Notes: a model not told the origin generated them from the sequence alone. DNA of 20,189 nucleotides from Azolla pinnata (GCA_037176905.1 JBBBWG010011857.1:1-20189); one strand, 5' to 3'. Numbered from the stretch's first letter, positions 7,779 to 16,229 are shown. Made by a program: numbers and translations.

Positions 7779-8232
7779 ATGAGGTCACGTGGTGCCCCAA
7801 GATGGGGTAGCGAAGGTGCTTTGGCTTTCAAGGTGAACTTTGTAAGTATCTCCATAGATCAAAACTGTTCTCTTTAATATATTATTGATTGGTGTTATAA
7901 ATAACCTAAACTGATTAATGTTCTTGTTTTTGTAGATAGGTATCGTTGGCCGCTGGCTGTATCCGGATGAGGAGAATTACCGCTGGATACATTCACAACG
8001 TGAGACGTGGATATATTTCAGAAATCTCAATTTGATCATGGATGACCAGTTGATTCTTGGTAATTTGGGGATACAACTAGAGCTACCGAGCATCAATGCT
8101 GATTTGGAGGCAGGCGAAGGTATAGCGGGTGCTCTAGATCTCGAGCAAATTACCCTGAGCAAAGCAGCGCATTATCACCTGTTGACATTGAGGCAACGCG
8201 CACCGACCGTAGGTCTGGTAATATGTCACTAG
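7779..8232 (+). CDS. Candidate two-exon coding sequence of unknown function
   Basis: Proposed exons are 7779-7841 and 7936-8232, joined across a 94-bp AT-rich intron with GTAAGT donor and TTTTTGTAG acceptor. Phase is 0 and the joined frame is open for 119 codons to a TAG at 8230-8232. The product begins MRSRGAPRWGSEG and contains GRWLYPDEENYRWIH, ETWIYFRNLNLIMDD and AGALDLEQITLSKAA. I recognise no domain. The start is uncertain, because a TAG lies directly upstream of this ATG, so an earlier exon or frameshift is possible. The copia insertion about 400 bp upstream may have broken a longer gene. It could also be a captured or decayed fragment. Confidence 0.35.
7842..7935 (+). other. Candidate 94-bp spliceosomal intron
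   Basis: GTAAGTATC at the 5' end and TTCTTGTTTTTGTAG at the 3' end. The interior is far richer in A/T than either side, which is the plant pattern. Confidence 0.5.
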
Positions 8233-8440
8233 GGTTAGATATTTACGACGATACTAACCGTAGTGAGTATAGTATTTTTTCGTAAACATTTTTTTGTTTC
8301 TTGTATAGACTTTAGTGCCATTATATTTTTAGACTTTTAGTGAATCATTGTAATATATATTTCATGTTTTAATTTGAGATCTATAATTTGATTGATTAAA
8401 AATATGAATCAAAATATTCAGTTAATTGTTGAATAGTCCA
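8233..8440. other. AT-rich sequence with no recognisable feature
   Basis: Follows the candidate stop and could be 3' untranslated sequence. No open frame, repeat or RNA gene is seen. Confidence 0.4.
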
Positions 8441-8529
8441 GGACCTGACCAGCAAATGCGCACTAATTTAGCATTAAAACATCTAGCAAACGAGCCTTAA
8501 ATTAGTAGTTTGAATGATGCAATTTTCTA

Positions 8530-8930
8530 GTAAATAAGCGTCTTTGCAGTAACTAGTAAACATTGCGTAAAATATGCAAAAAAACTTTTTGCAAAAAATC
8601 TTGCATAAAACTTGCAGGAATACTCATGTAAAATACACAGAGAAACTTGCGTAAACACTGCAGAAGATCTTTCGTAAAACTTGCAAAAATACTCGCGTAA
8701 AATATGCAAAAACTCGCATAAACTTTGCAAAAAAATCTCACGTAAAACTTGCAAAAATGCTCATGTAAAGTATGTAGAAATAGTGGCGTAAAATATGCAA
8801 AAAACTTCACGTCAAATGAGCAGTAAAATTCGCATAAACTATGGAGAAGCAATCGCATAAAATATGCAGAAAAACTCGCATAAAATGAGTAGTAAATCTC
8901 GGGGTAAAATTCACGCATATGTTGCAGCAA
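8530..8930. repeat. GCGTAAAATATGCAAAAACTC-type tandem array in D1
   Basis: About 20-30-bp units of the form [G/C]CGTAAAATATGCAAAAA, diverged 10-30% by eye, about 15-20 units. The core is a variant of the GCGGTAAA motif of copy A. Frames through it are repeat translations. Confidence 0.85.
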
Positions 8931-9019
8931 AGTTTGGAGTAATAGTTACAATAAAGTTACCGGAAAGTTTGCGACTAAACTAGCGGCAATGATCACGACA
9001 AAGCTCACGTAAATTGTTC

Positions 9020-9200
9020 GTTAAATCTTGCGTATATGTTTGCATATATGTTAGCGTATATGTTTGCATATATGTTAGTGTATATTTTAGCGTATAAATT
9101 CGCATATAATTTCGCGTATATTATCTGGCAAATCGCGCATATATGGTTGTGTATATGTGAGCATATACCTTTGCATATAATTTCGCGTATAAGTTCGCAG
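9020..9200. repeat. CGTATATGTTTGCATATATGTTAG tandem array in D1
   Basis: About 24-bp units alternating GCGTATATGTT and TGCATATATGTT, several copies, then diverging to CGCATATAATTT forms. Non-coding. Confidence 0.85.
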
Positions 9201-9321
9201 GAACTGCGTGGCAAAATCTTTATGTCATTTGCTGCCAGTTTTGCTGCAATGTTTTATGAACTTTTGCTGAACAAATTTTACGGCAAAATGCGTGGCGAAC
9301 TTGCCAATACCTTGTAGTGAT

Positions 9322-9881
9322 AATGTTGTAGTAAATATGCAATATGGGCGCGCTAAATTTGTAGTAAACATCGCGTCAAATGCGCGATAATAGGAGCAAT
9401 AAAATTCGCAGCAAACGTGCTAGAAAATTGGATATTTACTACACATTTTGCCACGACTTGCTGCACTATAGATGCTCTGTTTATTGCATAGCTGCAAATT
9501 AGCTTATATTAGCATGTATTCACTTGTATATGATATATACATGCATATTCATCTAAATATTCATTCTTTCATGCATGGGTTCAAATCTTGCATAGGACAC
9601 AATGTTGTAGTAATATGCAGTATGGTCATCGGAAATTTCCACTAACAAGTGCATTTATGTTGCAGCAAACATCACATCAAACGCGTAGTAACAGGAGTAG
9701 TAAAATCCATGGCAAACTTGTAGCAAAATTGGATATTTATTGCACATTTTGCCGCAACGTGGCTGCAATATAGACACTCTGTTTATTATAACATAGCTGC
9801 AAATTAGCTTATATTAACATGTATTCACCTGTATATGCATACATACATGCATATTCATCTAAATATTCATTCTTTCATTCA
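9322..9881. repeat. Tandem duplication of ~256-281 bp inside D2
   Basis: 9322-9577 and 9601-9881 align throughout, sharing AATGTTGTAGTAA, AAATTGGATATTTA, GCTGCAAATTAGCTTATATTA and CATCTAAATATTCATTCTTTCAT. They are separated by the B-box-like GGGTTCAAATCTTGCATAGG. Divergence by eye is moderate, so the duplication is not recent. Confidence 0.85.
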
Positions 9882-10085
9882 TATTTGTGTGTATATACAT
9901 AGATATATGCATATTCATCTATGTAGATTCAGCTCTATATCCATGCATACATGCATATTCACCTATATGTACATGTTTGATTCATATTTTCTTGTATATG
10001 CATATATATATAGGCATAAATATTCATATATTGATGTATATATACATGTATATTGATCTGTATATGGATAGATACATAGATATAA
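9820..10085. repeat. AT-rich minisatellite in D2
   Basis: Irregular TATGCATACATACATGCATATTCATC-type units, the same class as in copies A and B, here on the opposite strand. Confidence 0.8.
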
Positions 10086-10123
10086 TACATTTTAGATCAT
10101 AATAAAGATAAAGATTATATAAT

Positions 10124-10195
10124 TGTATGTTGGACCAATTGGCTAGTTCAGTTGATTGTGTGAAATGAGGCCATTGGTTTAAATCTTGCCTGTGA
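10124..10195 (+). other. tRNA-like segment in D2
   Basis: TGGACCAATTGG (10131-10142) matches the A box with one mismatch and GGTTTAAATCT (10176-10186) is a degenerate B box. The interval is 33 nt, identical to the two segments in copy A. GTGTGAAATGAGG and the following GAGACAATGTTG are also shared. It is in the orientation expected from the reversed element. Confidence 0.55.
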
Positions 10196-10424
10196 GACAA
10201 TGTTGTAAATGTGCAATAAAAGTCGTCGTAAATGGTGCATCTAACGTCTACATCAAATCTCGCGTCAAACTTGTTGAAATTTACCATGGCCTAGACACGA
10301 CCCAATACCTTGTAGTGAAACTCACGGTAAATGATGTGATAATAGTTGCGACAAACTTGATGCGATTTTAAAAGAAAATTACCATGTTAAATGGTTGCAA
10401 TAAACTCGCCTATACCTTGTAGTG

Positions 10425-10880
10425 CCACTCATCTACTTTCAAGGTAAAATGGGAATTTCAACCACCTTGCTACGTTTTCCCTCCATCCCTTAACTAGTTG
10501 TAACAGTCTTGGATATGCTCACTTTGTAGCCATTTGGCGCCCCATTTTACTAATTAAAGGACCTTTCAATTGGGAAAAAAATATGGACAAGGCCCTTACA
10601 TGGACCTGAATAATTTAGGGACAGGAACCCAACTCTAAATCAATGGAAAATCATTGCGACGAGCAATCCAATGCTCTCTATGCTTGGAATTCGATCATTC
10701 TAAGGTGTAAAAATACTATGATATTTGCAAGTCCAAAGAACACACTCAATAAACGCATGCGAGTATATTTTGTTAGCTAGGGAAACAATGTAGGGAACTT
10801 TTAAGGATAGGCCATTTGGATCGCACCAACAATATTACCATGGTAATCAATGCTAATAATGGAACAAGCGAGGTTACTTG
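10425..10880. other. No confident feature; possible upstream part of the gypsy gag remnant
   Basis: Balanced composition with many stops in all frames. Short stretches such as NALYAWNSIILR look protein-like but match nothing I can name. Confidence 0.3.
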
Positions 10881-11129
10881 TAAGGACCAGGTGATATCAG
10901 TGCAACAATGATTTAGAGCAACAAGTGGGCCAAAAGGATGATGAGCATCGTGCTTCAAGAAGCAAATCTCTTGAGCCTCGACACAACCCGCGGTTCTCTA
11001 GGCATTTCCAACAACCGTGATTTTCAGATAATCGCCAAGATGGTGAGCGCAGGAGCGAGAATGTAGTGCTAAGATTGTCAACTATACAACCATATTGTTG
11101 CTAAATGCTCAGAATGGAAGAATGATAAA
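10880..11129 (+). pseudogene. Ty3/gypsy-type gag remnant ending in a zinc knuckle
   Basis: A basic, Arg/Ser-rich linker (RSKSLEPRHNPRFSRHF...) leads, after a frameshift, to a CCHC zinc knuckle at 11067-11108: C-X2-C-QLYN-H-IVAK-C followed by SEWKNDK. The second knuckle position is a TAA stop. Such knuckles bind RNA in Gag. The sequence stops at 11129, where copy B is inserted, and related coding sequence resumes after 13860. Confidence 0.65.
11127..11129. repeat. Left target-site duplication AAA of copy B
   Basis: AAA precedes CAGTACAAGG and AAA follows both right-end copies (13510-13512 and 13860-13862). A three-base A-run is weak evidence taken alone. Confidence 0.6.
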
Positions 11130-11580
11130 CAGTACAAGGTATTCAGTAGTTTACCGCAACTGTTTGCCATAACCTTGAGGCGTCGCGGCAACATTTTGGT
11201 AAAATTTCTAAAAAGTCGTGTCAAATTTGATGCAAGCTTATTGCAAAATTTAACGCAAAGTTTAGTGTGATTTTTGTCCTACAATTTGCCATGCAAATAA
11301 TTACTCATTTGCTGCAAAAGTTTTTTCTCCAAGCGACATATTTTCCACAAAAATTTGTTGATTATTTGCCGCATATTTTCCACAACATAGACGCGACCAT
11401 TGTTGCTCAGTTACTATGCAATTTACCACAACGCTGCTGCAAAAAAAATGTCTCCAAGTGTAAAATTTACTAGGACGTAAATGCGACCATTGATGCAATC
11501 ATTGCCATGGAGTTTACCACAACGTTATGCACAGTTGCTACAACATAGACATAACTTATTGCAACTTTGTGTCACAACCA

Positions 11581-11622
11581 AGATTTGTTTGATAGAATCA
11601 ACTAGTCTGGCCAACTGCTCAA
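11581..11622 (-). other. Degenerate tRNA-like segment in copy B
   Basis: TTGAGCAGTTGG on the minus strand (11611-11622) resembles the A box with two mismatches. The B-box position reads CAAACAAATCT and is no longer consensus. The interval is only 19 nt, suggesting a 14-bp deletion. Placement relative to GTGTCACAAC matches the other copies. Confidence 0.4.
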
Positions 11623-11639
11623 GCATACAATCATGTGAT

Positions 11640-12034
11640 CTAATATGCATATAATGATAAATAAGCACGTAATTATTCATCTACAGATAATTATGCATGT
11701 ATGTATGCATATATAGGTGAATATGCATATATACTCGTGCATTTACAGATGAATATGCATGTATATATGCATGCATAGATGACATATGCATGTATGTATA
11801 TATACATAGATCACATATGCATGTATATATGCATATATAGATGAATATGTAATATGACATATGTTTGCATATACAGATGAATATGCATGTATGTATGCAT
11901 ATACAGGTGAATATGCACGTATGTGTGCATATATAGGTGAATATGCATGCATGTATGCATATTCAAGTGAATATGTATCATACATGTACATATACAGGTG
12001 AATATGCATGTGTGTATACATATACAAGTGAATA

Positions 12035-12068
<34 letters not shown>

Positions 12069-12680
12069 TATATAGATGAATATGCATGTATTATACATGT
12101 GCAAATGAATATGCATGTATGTATGTATAGACAGGTGAATATGCATGTATGTGTGCATATACAGGTGAATATGCATCATACATGTACATATACAAGTGAA
12201 TATGCATGTATATATGAATATACAGATGATTATGCACGTATATATACATATACAGATGAATATGCATGTATGCATGCATATATATGTGAATATACACATG
12301 AGTATCCATGAATGTATGCATATATAGGTCAATATACATTATGCATGTAAATACACGCATGTCTACATTTATATTCAAATAAATATGTATGTAGTATACT
12401 TGCATACATACATATACATATATAAATTTATATACATGTATATTGTTTTCTGATACTTATGAATATGCATGTATGCATGCATAAACATGTGTATATGCAT
12501 GAATGCTTGCATATGTATATGAATGTGCATAATACATATACATGTACAAATGAATGTACAGATGCATATACAGATTTAATATACAATATGCATATCTATA
12601 CATATACAGATCAATATGTATATTATATATATACATATACATGTATATGTTTGTATGCATATACAGATAAATAAATATGT
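11640..12680. repeat. ~1 kb AT-rich minisatellite, units near 30 bp
   Basis: Consensus near GAATATGCATGTATGTATGCATATACAGGT, with unit length varying about 26-36 bp and more than 25 units. It contains a (TA)n run at about 12040-12064. The unit is close to its own reverse complement (ATGCAT, TATATA), so it can fold on itself. Open frames of 70-170 codons on both strands are Tyr/Met/His/Ile repeat translations and not genes. Confidence 0.92.
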
Positions 12681-12870
12681 ATAAGAGAATACATACAAGT
12701 AATAAAAGAAAATATCTCACATGAATAGACTCAAACAAGCTTCCTGTATAAATAGGTAGTGAGGACTTAAACTTCTCATTTATCTATAAAGTTCTTAGAC
12801 TCTTCAACTTTTACAATGAAGAAGCGTTTGAGGATGTATATGTTCTCAAATTTGAGAACAAAAGGATAAA
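12678..12870 (+). promoter_or_regulatory. TATA-box and leader module of copy B
   Basis: TATAAATAG at 12747-12755, then GTAGTGAGGACTTAAACTTC, TCATTTATC, AAGTTCTTAG and GATGTATATGTTCTCAAATT, following copy A's module block by block. ATATCTCACATGAATAG upstream is also shared. No transposase frame follows. Confidence 0.7.
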
Positions 12871-12945
12871 TAAATAAATAGAATAAAAAGAATATATTTA
12901 AAAACATTTTACAAAATTTTATAATAATTTTTTTACTCGCAATTA

Positions 12946-13138
12946 ATGGTGGTGATAAACTATGCGTCTATGATTGAGGTAAACGGCATGTCTAAGGTTG
13001 CGGTAAACTACATGTTTAAGGTTGCGGTAAACTACATGTTTAAGGTTGCGATAAACTACACATCTAAGGTTGCAATAAACTACACATCTAAGGTTGCAAT
13101 AAATTGTGCGTCTATGGTTGCTGTAAATTTTGAGGCAC
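12946..13138 (+). repeat. 24-bp tandem array, eight units, forward
   Basis: Units of the type AAGGTTGCGGTAAACTACATGTTT start at 12994, 13018, 13042, 13066, 13090 and about 13114, with two more diverged units before. Because 24 is a multiple of three, a false octapeptide-repeat frame (12946-13299) runs through it. The core GCGGTAAA is the family subterminal motif. Confidence 0.92.
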
Positions 13139-13149
13139 AATGCAATGGT

Positions 13150-13345
13150 CCTTATCACGGTTGTAAATGCACAATTTATTGCGAGGTTAAACGCAGAGTT
13201 TGCTGCAAACTTAGATGTATAGTTTATTGCGATCGTAAATGCACTGTTTACTATGATCGTAGACACTCAGTTTACCACAATTGTGGACGCACAATTTAGT
13301 ACAACCATATACGCAATATTTACCGCGATCATAGACGTGACTTGA
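13150..13345 (-). repeat. 24-bp tandem array, reverse orientation
   Basis: Units such as TTTATTGCGATCGTAAATGC ACTG recur every 24 bp. Read on the minus strand they give GTCTATGATCGCGGTAAAT, the same motif as the array at 12946-13138. The two arrays face each other about a short centre near 13140. Confidence 0.85.
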
Positions 13346-13985
13346 AATATTTTTGTCGCGTCTATGCTCAAATTTACGGTTGTGTCTATGGTCGCAGTAA
13401 ACCAACTTAGGTCGTTACCTCGACCATATATAGACAAGACCTGAAATAAAAAGAAATAGAACAAATTTGGCGGTAAACAATGTTGCATACAAGTCAATAC
13501 CTTATAGTGAAAGGCAACGAACTTGTAATAAACACAACACTAAAAAATGTGCAAGTCATCACTCAAAGTATAGTGAAGGCCATGGAGTGGGAGACACACA
13601 ACGTTGTACATAGATGTAATTGAAGTTACACAATTTATTGTGACTATATAAACACTCTTTTACCGCGGTGATAGACGCAACCTGACATATTTTTCTCGCG
13701 TCTACAATGGTGTTTATTGCCATGGTAAAATGCGTGGTAAAATTCGCAATAAACCAACTTAGGTTATTGCTGCAAACATAAATGTGACTTGAAATTAAAC
13801 AAAAAATAAAACAAATTTCGTGATAAACAGCATGACAAATAGACCAATACCTTGTAGTGAAAAGCAAGGAAGTAGTAGTAAACACAACACTACAAATGTG
13901 CAAGTTATTACTCAAAGTAAGGCAAAGGTCAACCGAGTGGGAAGCACAAGACGTTGTACGTCGATGTAAAAGTGGGTGCAAGAGG
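13291..13985. repeat. ~345-bp tandem duplication spanning the right end of copy B and its flank
   Basis: Copy 1 (13291-13629) and copy 2 (13630-~13985) align end to end. Each contains the GACYTGAAAT block, a CACTA right terminus (TTATAGTG at 13509, TTGTAGTG at 13859), an AAA flank, and then gypsy coding sequence NVQVITQS. Because flanking DNA is included, the duplication followed insertion. Confidence 0.88.
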
Positions 13986-14240
13986 CCAATGAGCCTCAAG
14001 CTGTAGACATTCCAGGGGATTTATCTAAAACATTATTTGAGACAGCAAATTGGAGCAGTTTGGAAAATCGCATGATTACAATGACAATAGATCAACTTCT
14101 CTGACCGGTGCCACGGTATCGAGCGAGAGACCTTTAAACATCTCGCTAACGAAACCACAAGGGAACCAAATCCGATGGTTCAATTTACAAATGATCCAGG
14201 AGAGGGAGCTCAAGTTTACAAATCTAGAGGGACCTTGAGT
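13860..14240 (+). pseudogene. Ty3/gypsy gag-pol linker remnant, downstream half
   Basis: One frame reads TTNVQVITQSKAKV, then after a stop KWVQEANEPQAVDIPGDLSK, TLFETANWSSLENRM and ITMTIDQLL, then more stops. A frameshift later leads to HLANETTREPNPMVQF and NDPGEGAQVYKSRG. The VxVITRSKAK type of motif and this composition fit the linker between Gag and protease of plant Ty3/gypsy elements, and the position follows a zinc knuckle once copy B is removed. The duplicated flank at 13510-13620 independently preserves NVQVITQS. No RT or integrase was found further right, so the element is truncated. Confidence 0.55.
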
Positions 14241-14444
14241 GGTAAACAATCGATGTCCAATTTTCATAGTAATCATTAAGGCTCAAGAGGTGGCTAGCAT
14301 GAGTGAATGTGATCAGTGAGGCCACTTGCTGATGATTAGGCATTTCGTAATGGGAAACTATTTGTTTTGGCTATGCATCCACATAGGCGGGTACCCCTTC
14401 ACCATTTAATTGTCTTGTGTAATGGAATTTGGGGAATAAAGCCA
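14241..14444. other. No recognisable feature; possible further gypsy debris
   Basis: Many stops in all frames and no motif I can name. Confidence 0.3.
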
Positions 14445-14449
14445 CATAT
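14445..14449. repeat. Left target-site duplication CATAT of the solo LTR
   Basis: Identical to 14754-14758, directly outside TG...CA. Confidence 0.9.
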
Positions 14450-14753
14450 TGTCATGGACATAACAAAATTATATGTCAAGATTCTAACACTTAACCTCTT
14501 ATATTCTAATCAAGTGTTTTAACCAAAAGATCTAATCCACGATTATAAAGTTGTGTACACATTATGGTAAATTATCTATTCCCATGTTTAGAAGTTTCTA
14601 AAAGCTTTTAAAAGGCTCTAAGAGTCTTAGAACATTCGAGAAGCTTCTACATAAAAATAGTTCTTGTATGAAGTTCAAGAAATTACATGATACAAAACAA
14701 AGCCAAGAAGTGTCTCTTGCTCTATCTCTGCTCTGCACTATTTGTCCATGACA
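14450..14753 (+). mobile_element. Solo LTR, 304 bp
   Basis: Starts TGTCATGGACA and ends TGTCCATGACA, an 11-bp inverted terminal repeat containing TG...CA, with perfect 5-bp CATAT duplications and no internal retrotransposon sequence. This is the product of recombination between two LTRs. Orientation is plus, judged from HSE and TATA-like sequence (ATAAAAATAG, 14651-14660) placed upstream of a transcribed-looking end. The edge of a related copy begins at 20146. The superfamily cannot be told from the LTR alone. Confidence 0.88.
14591..14660 (+). promoter_or_regulatory. Heat-shock-element cluster and TATA box in the solo LTR
   Basis: 14630-14647 reads GAAcaTTCgaGAAgcTTC: four contiguous inverted GAA/TTC units with exact 2-nt spacing, a perfect match to the heat shock factor site. 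A further two-unit GAAgtTTC lies at 14591-14598. ATAAAAATAG follows at 14651-14660, close enough for direct promoter control. Confidence 0.7.
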
Positions 14754-14758
14754 CATAT
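14754..14758. repeat. Right target-site duplication CATAT of the solo LTR
   Basis: Identical to 14445-14449. Confidence 0.9.
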
Positions 14759-15359
14759 CCACTTTTGTTGGGCGGCCTTGGGTATATGGTTCACAAGAAT
14801 CAAGCAGAATTGGTCCAAGAACATAAATACATTCCGGAGATGTGATAATAAAATCAAAGTACTTGGAAAGGTAGCCCAATTGCCGATCAAGGCATAAGCT
14901 CCAATGTACATAAATATATGCTAGAAGGGCTGTACGCGAAGTTATAGCGCTATATGAGATTGAGAACCGATCCAAGCCGAGCTTGGTTCGAAAGAAGAGT
15001 TAGGAAGGGCAGGACCGAAAGCAATAGCCATTTCCAAGAACAAAAACTAAAAAAACAAACAAACAAGAGCAAGCGAGAGAGGTTAGAACATGTCACGAAA
15101 TAAGGCGGTATAAGGTAGAAAGCACAGATTGTAACGAAATGAATATACATGTACATAAACTGGGAAAAATATTAGTGGAGCTGCCCACCACATGTATATA
15201 TACATACATAAATATAAACGGTTTTTGTTTGTTGTGTTCCAAAGAAGGAGTAAAGAATTAACATGGGATGAATCGGTAGATCTGGGACGTACGTATACAC
15301 ACGCATATACGTATTCTGTATGTATACATTGTGTATACGTAAGTACGGCGTATGTACAG
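14759..15359. other. No confident gene; contains one inverted repeat
   Basis: Short frames only. TACGTATACAC (15290-15300) and GTGTATACGTA (15331-15341) form an 11-bp inverted repeat with a 30-nt spacer in an ATACGTAT-rich stretch. Confidence 0.5.
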
Positions 15360-15641
15360 GTATAGAAAAGCAAAAGAAGCTTCTCTTCCCTTCTCCGTTC
15401 TTCTTCAGAGAGACAGGTCCAGGAACCTGCAAAAGAGCTTCCCCGCCATCGCTCGCTTTCTCTGGTCTCTCCTCTCTTCAATCTTTCTGCTTTTTTCCTT
15501 TGCCCCCCCGGCGGCCGACGACTTACGCAGCTAGCTCCATACTTCGCTTCTTACTGCGCCAGCTCTGCGGCTTTCCCTACTGCGATCTGACGGGACGCAC
15601 GCAGAGAATCCATCGGGCAGTACCACGTCCCTGATGCAGGT
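15360..15641 (+). other. Pyrimidine-rich, GC-richer stretch resembling a plant 5' leader
   Basis: TTCTCTTCCCTTCTCCGTTC, CTTTCTCTGGTCTCTCC and a CCCCCCCGGCGGCCG run stand out from the AT-rich surroundings, as leaders and promoters of plant genes often do. It ends at ATGCAG|GTGATC, a possible donor. No clear TATA box is placed upstream. Confidence 0.3.
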
Positions 15642-15782
15642 GATCTCCAAGATGCCTCATATTCATGACTATGGACATTTAACGTTGACGGCATATTGAT
15701 CAGATTATATATCGCCATCGCTCCTGCACCGGCTCCTTTTTCTTTCCTTCCTTTTGATCCCTCTTTTCCTTTCTGCATGCAG

Positions 15783-15818
15783 AGCACCATGGATTCCGGC
15801 CCGAATGCTTTTGCTCCG
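15783..15818 (+). CDS. Possible first coding exon of an unidentified gene
   Basis: Acceptor TTTCTGCATGCAG (ending 15782) is preceded by a long pyrimidine tract. Then AGCACCATGG gives a strong plant start context (ATG at 15789). Ten codons (MDSGPNAFAP) lead to CCG|GTACGCG. A phase-compatible acceptor (CTATTGCAG, ending 17187) opens a ~30-codon frame TVPFTTFGCSQHDPVDANLY to a stop near 17280. The product matches nothing I know and the exon pairing is a guess. Chance is quite possible. Confidence 0.2.
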
Positions 15819-16057
15819 GTACGCGCGGTATCATACAGTCTACTCCTATGCAATTCGATGCATCCTGCCTGGTCTTCGACAGCGAAATCATGATGTCGCT
15901 GGATTCCACACGTCTCTGGTCAGTACTACTACTGCCGATCATCTGCATGACATCCATACAGGCATACATAATTACATACGATATACTACTAACACACGAC
16001 GATCATTCAGAATAATTCCTCCACTGTGCATGCATGCACGGCAAAAGAAAGATTCGA
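15819..16057. other. No recognisable feature
   Basis: Short frames without protein-like signal. It would be intron if the exon proposal at 15783 is right. Confidence 0.3.
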
Positions 16058-16074
16058 GCCATTCATTCATTCAT

Positions 16075-16126
<52 letters not shown>

Positions 16127-16128
16127 TA
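16058..16128. repeat. Compound microsatellite (CATT)4-(CTTT)13
   Basis: Perfect CATT units from about 16060 to 16075 pass into an uninterrupted CTTT run ending at 16127. The purity suggests that it is still length-variable. Confidence 0.97.
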
Positions 16129-16229
16129 ACGGTTCACGTCAAACATCCCATATAATGGGCGGGCCCCGTTTACAGCACTTATTCATACATACATGCAACA
16201 AAGCAAGAGTGCCCCTACCTACCTGCAAA

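Larger units (their letters stand above)
8441..9319 (+). mobile_element. Right-end fragment of a CACTA-like element (copy D1)
   Basis: Ends in CCAATACCTTGTAGTG at 9319. The last ~95 bp (ATGTCATTTGCTGCC..., GCTGAACAAATTTTACGGC...) align by eye with the last ~95 bp of copy A (ATGTCATTTACCGC..., GCAGAACAAATTTCGCGGC...). The interior is repeat arrays only. No left CACTA terminus is visible, and the start given is where family-like repeats begin, so the left half is missing or highly diverged. Confidence 0.75.
9320..10424 (-). mobile_element. Left-end fragment of a CACTA-like element in reverse orientation (copy D2)
   Basis: Read on the minus strand from 10424 it starts CACTACAAGGTATAGGC and then follows the left third of copy A: AATTTTCTTTTAAAATCGCATC, the tRNA-like segment, then GCTGCAAATTA and AT-rich repeats. 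A second terminal-like CACTACAAGGTATTGGG sits inside at 10317, so the terminus is doubled. The other half is absent: it abuts D1's right terminus at 9319/9320. No target duplication can be assigned. Confidence 0.75.
11130..13859 (+). mobile_element. CACTA-like element (copy B) inserted in the gypsy remnant, with duplicated right end
   Basis: Left end is CAGTACAAGGTATTCAG (one mismatch to CACTACAAGGTATT) and the right end is CAATACCTTGTAGTG. Between them lie TTTACCGCAACTG-type subterminal sequence, a degenerate tRNA-like segment, ~1 kb of AT-rich minisatellite, the TATA/leader module, facing 24-bp arrays and a tandem duplication. Gypsy coding sequence on both sides supports an insertion. No transposase gene is present. 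Before the duplication it would have ended near 13509. Confidence 0.85.

Noticed and set aside
8461..8506. CACTAATTTAGC as a left CACTA terminus for D1, with a 9-bp inverted repeat ACTAATTTA/TAAATTAGT
   Set aside because: Only the first five bases match the family terminus, CAAGGTATTG is absent, and the neighbouring GCG does not match the ATA after 9319.
11743..12405. Several open frames of 70-173 codons on both strands rich in Tyr, Met, His and Ile
   Set aside because: They are translations of the ~30-bp AT-rich minisatellite; overlapping frames on both strands have the same repetitive composition and no domain.
12946..13299. 117-codon frame with an octapeptide repeat (KVAVNYMF type)
   Set aside because: The period of 24 bp keeps the frame open automatically; the repeat belongs to a transposon subterminal array and the reverse array continues it as Cys-rich nonsense.
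12946..13345. CRISPR-like array because of regular 24-bp units
   Set aside because: Direct tandem repeats without spacers, in a plant transposon; no spacer-repeat alternation.
15551..16155. Overlapping frames of 65-133 codons on both strands
   Set aside because: Mutually overlapping, one is extended through the CTTT microsatellite, and none has a recognisable motif.
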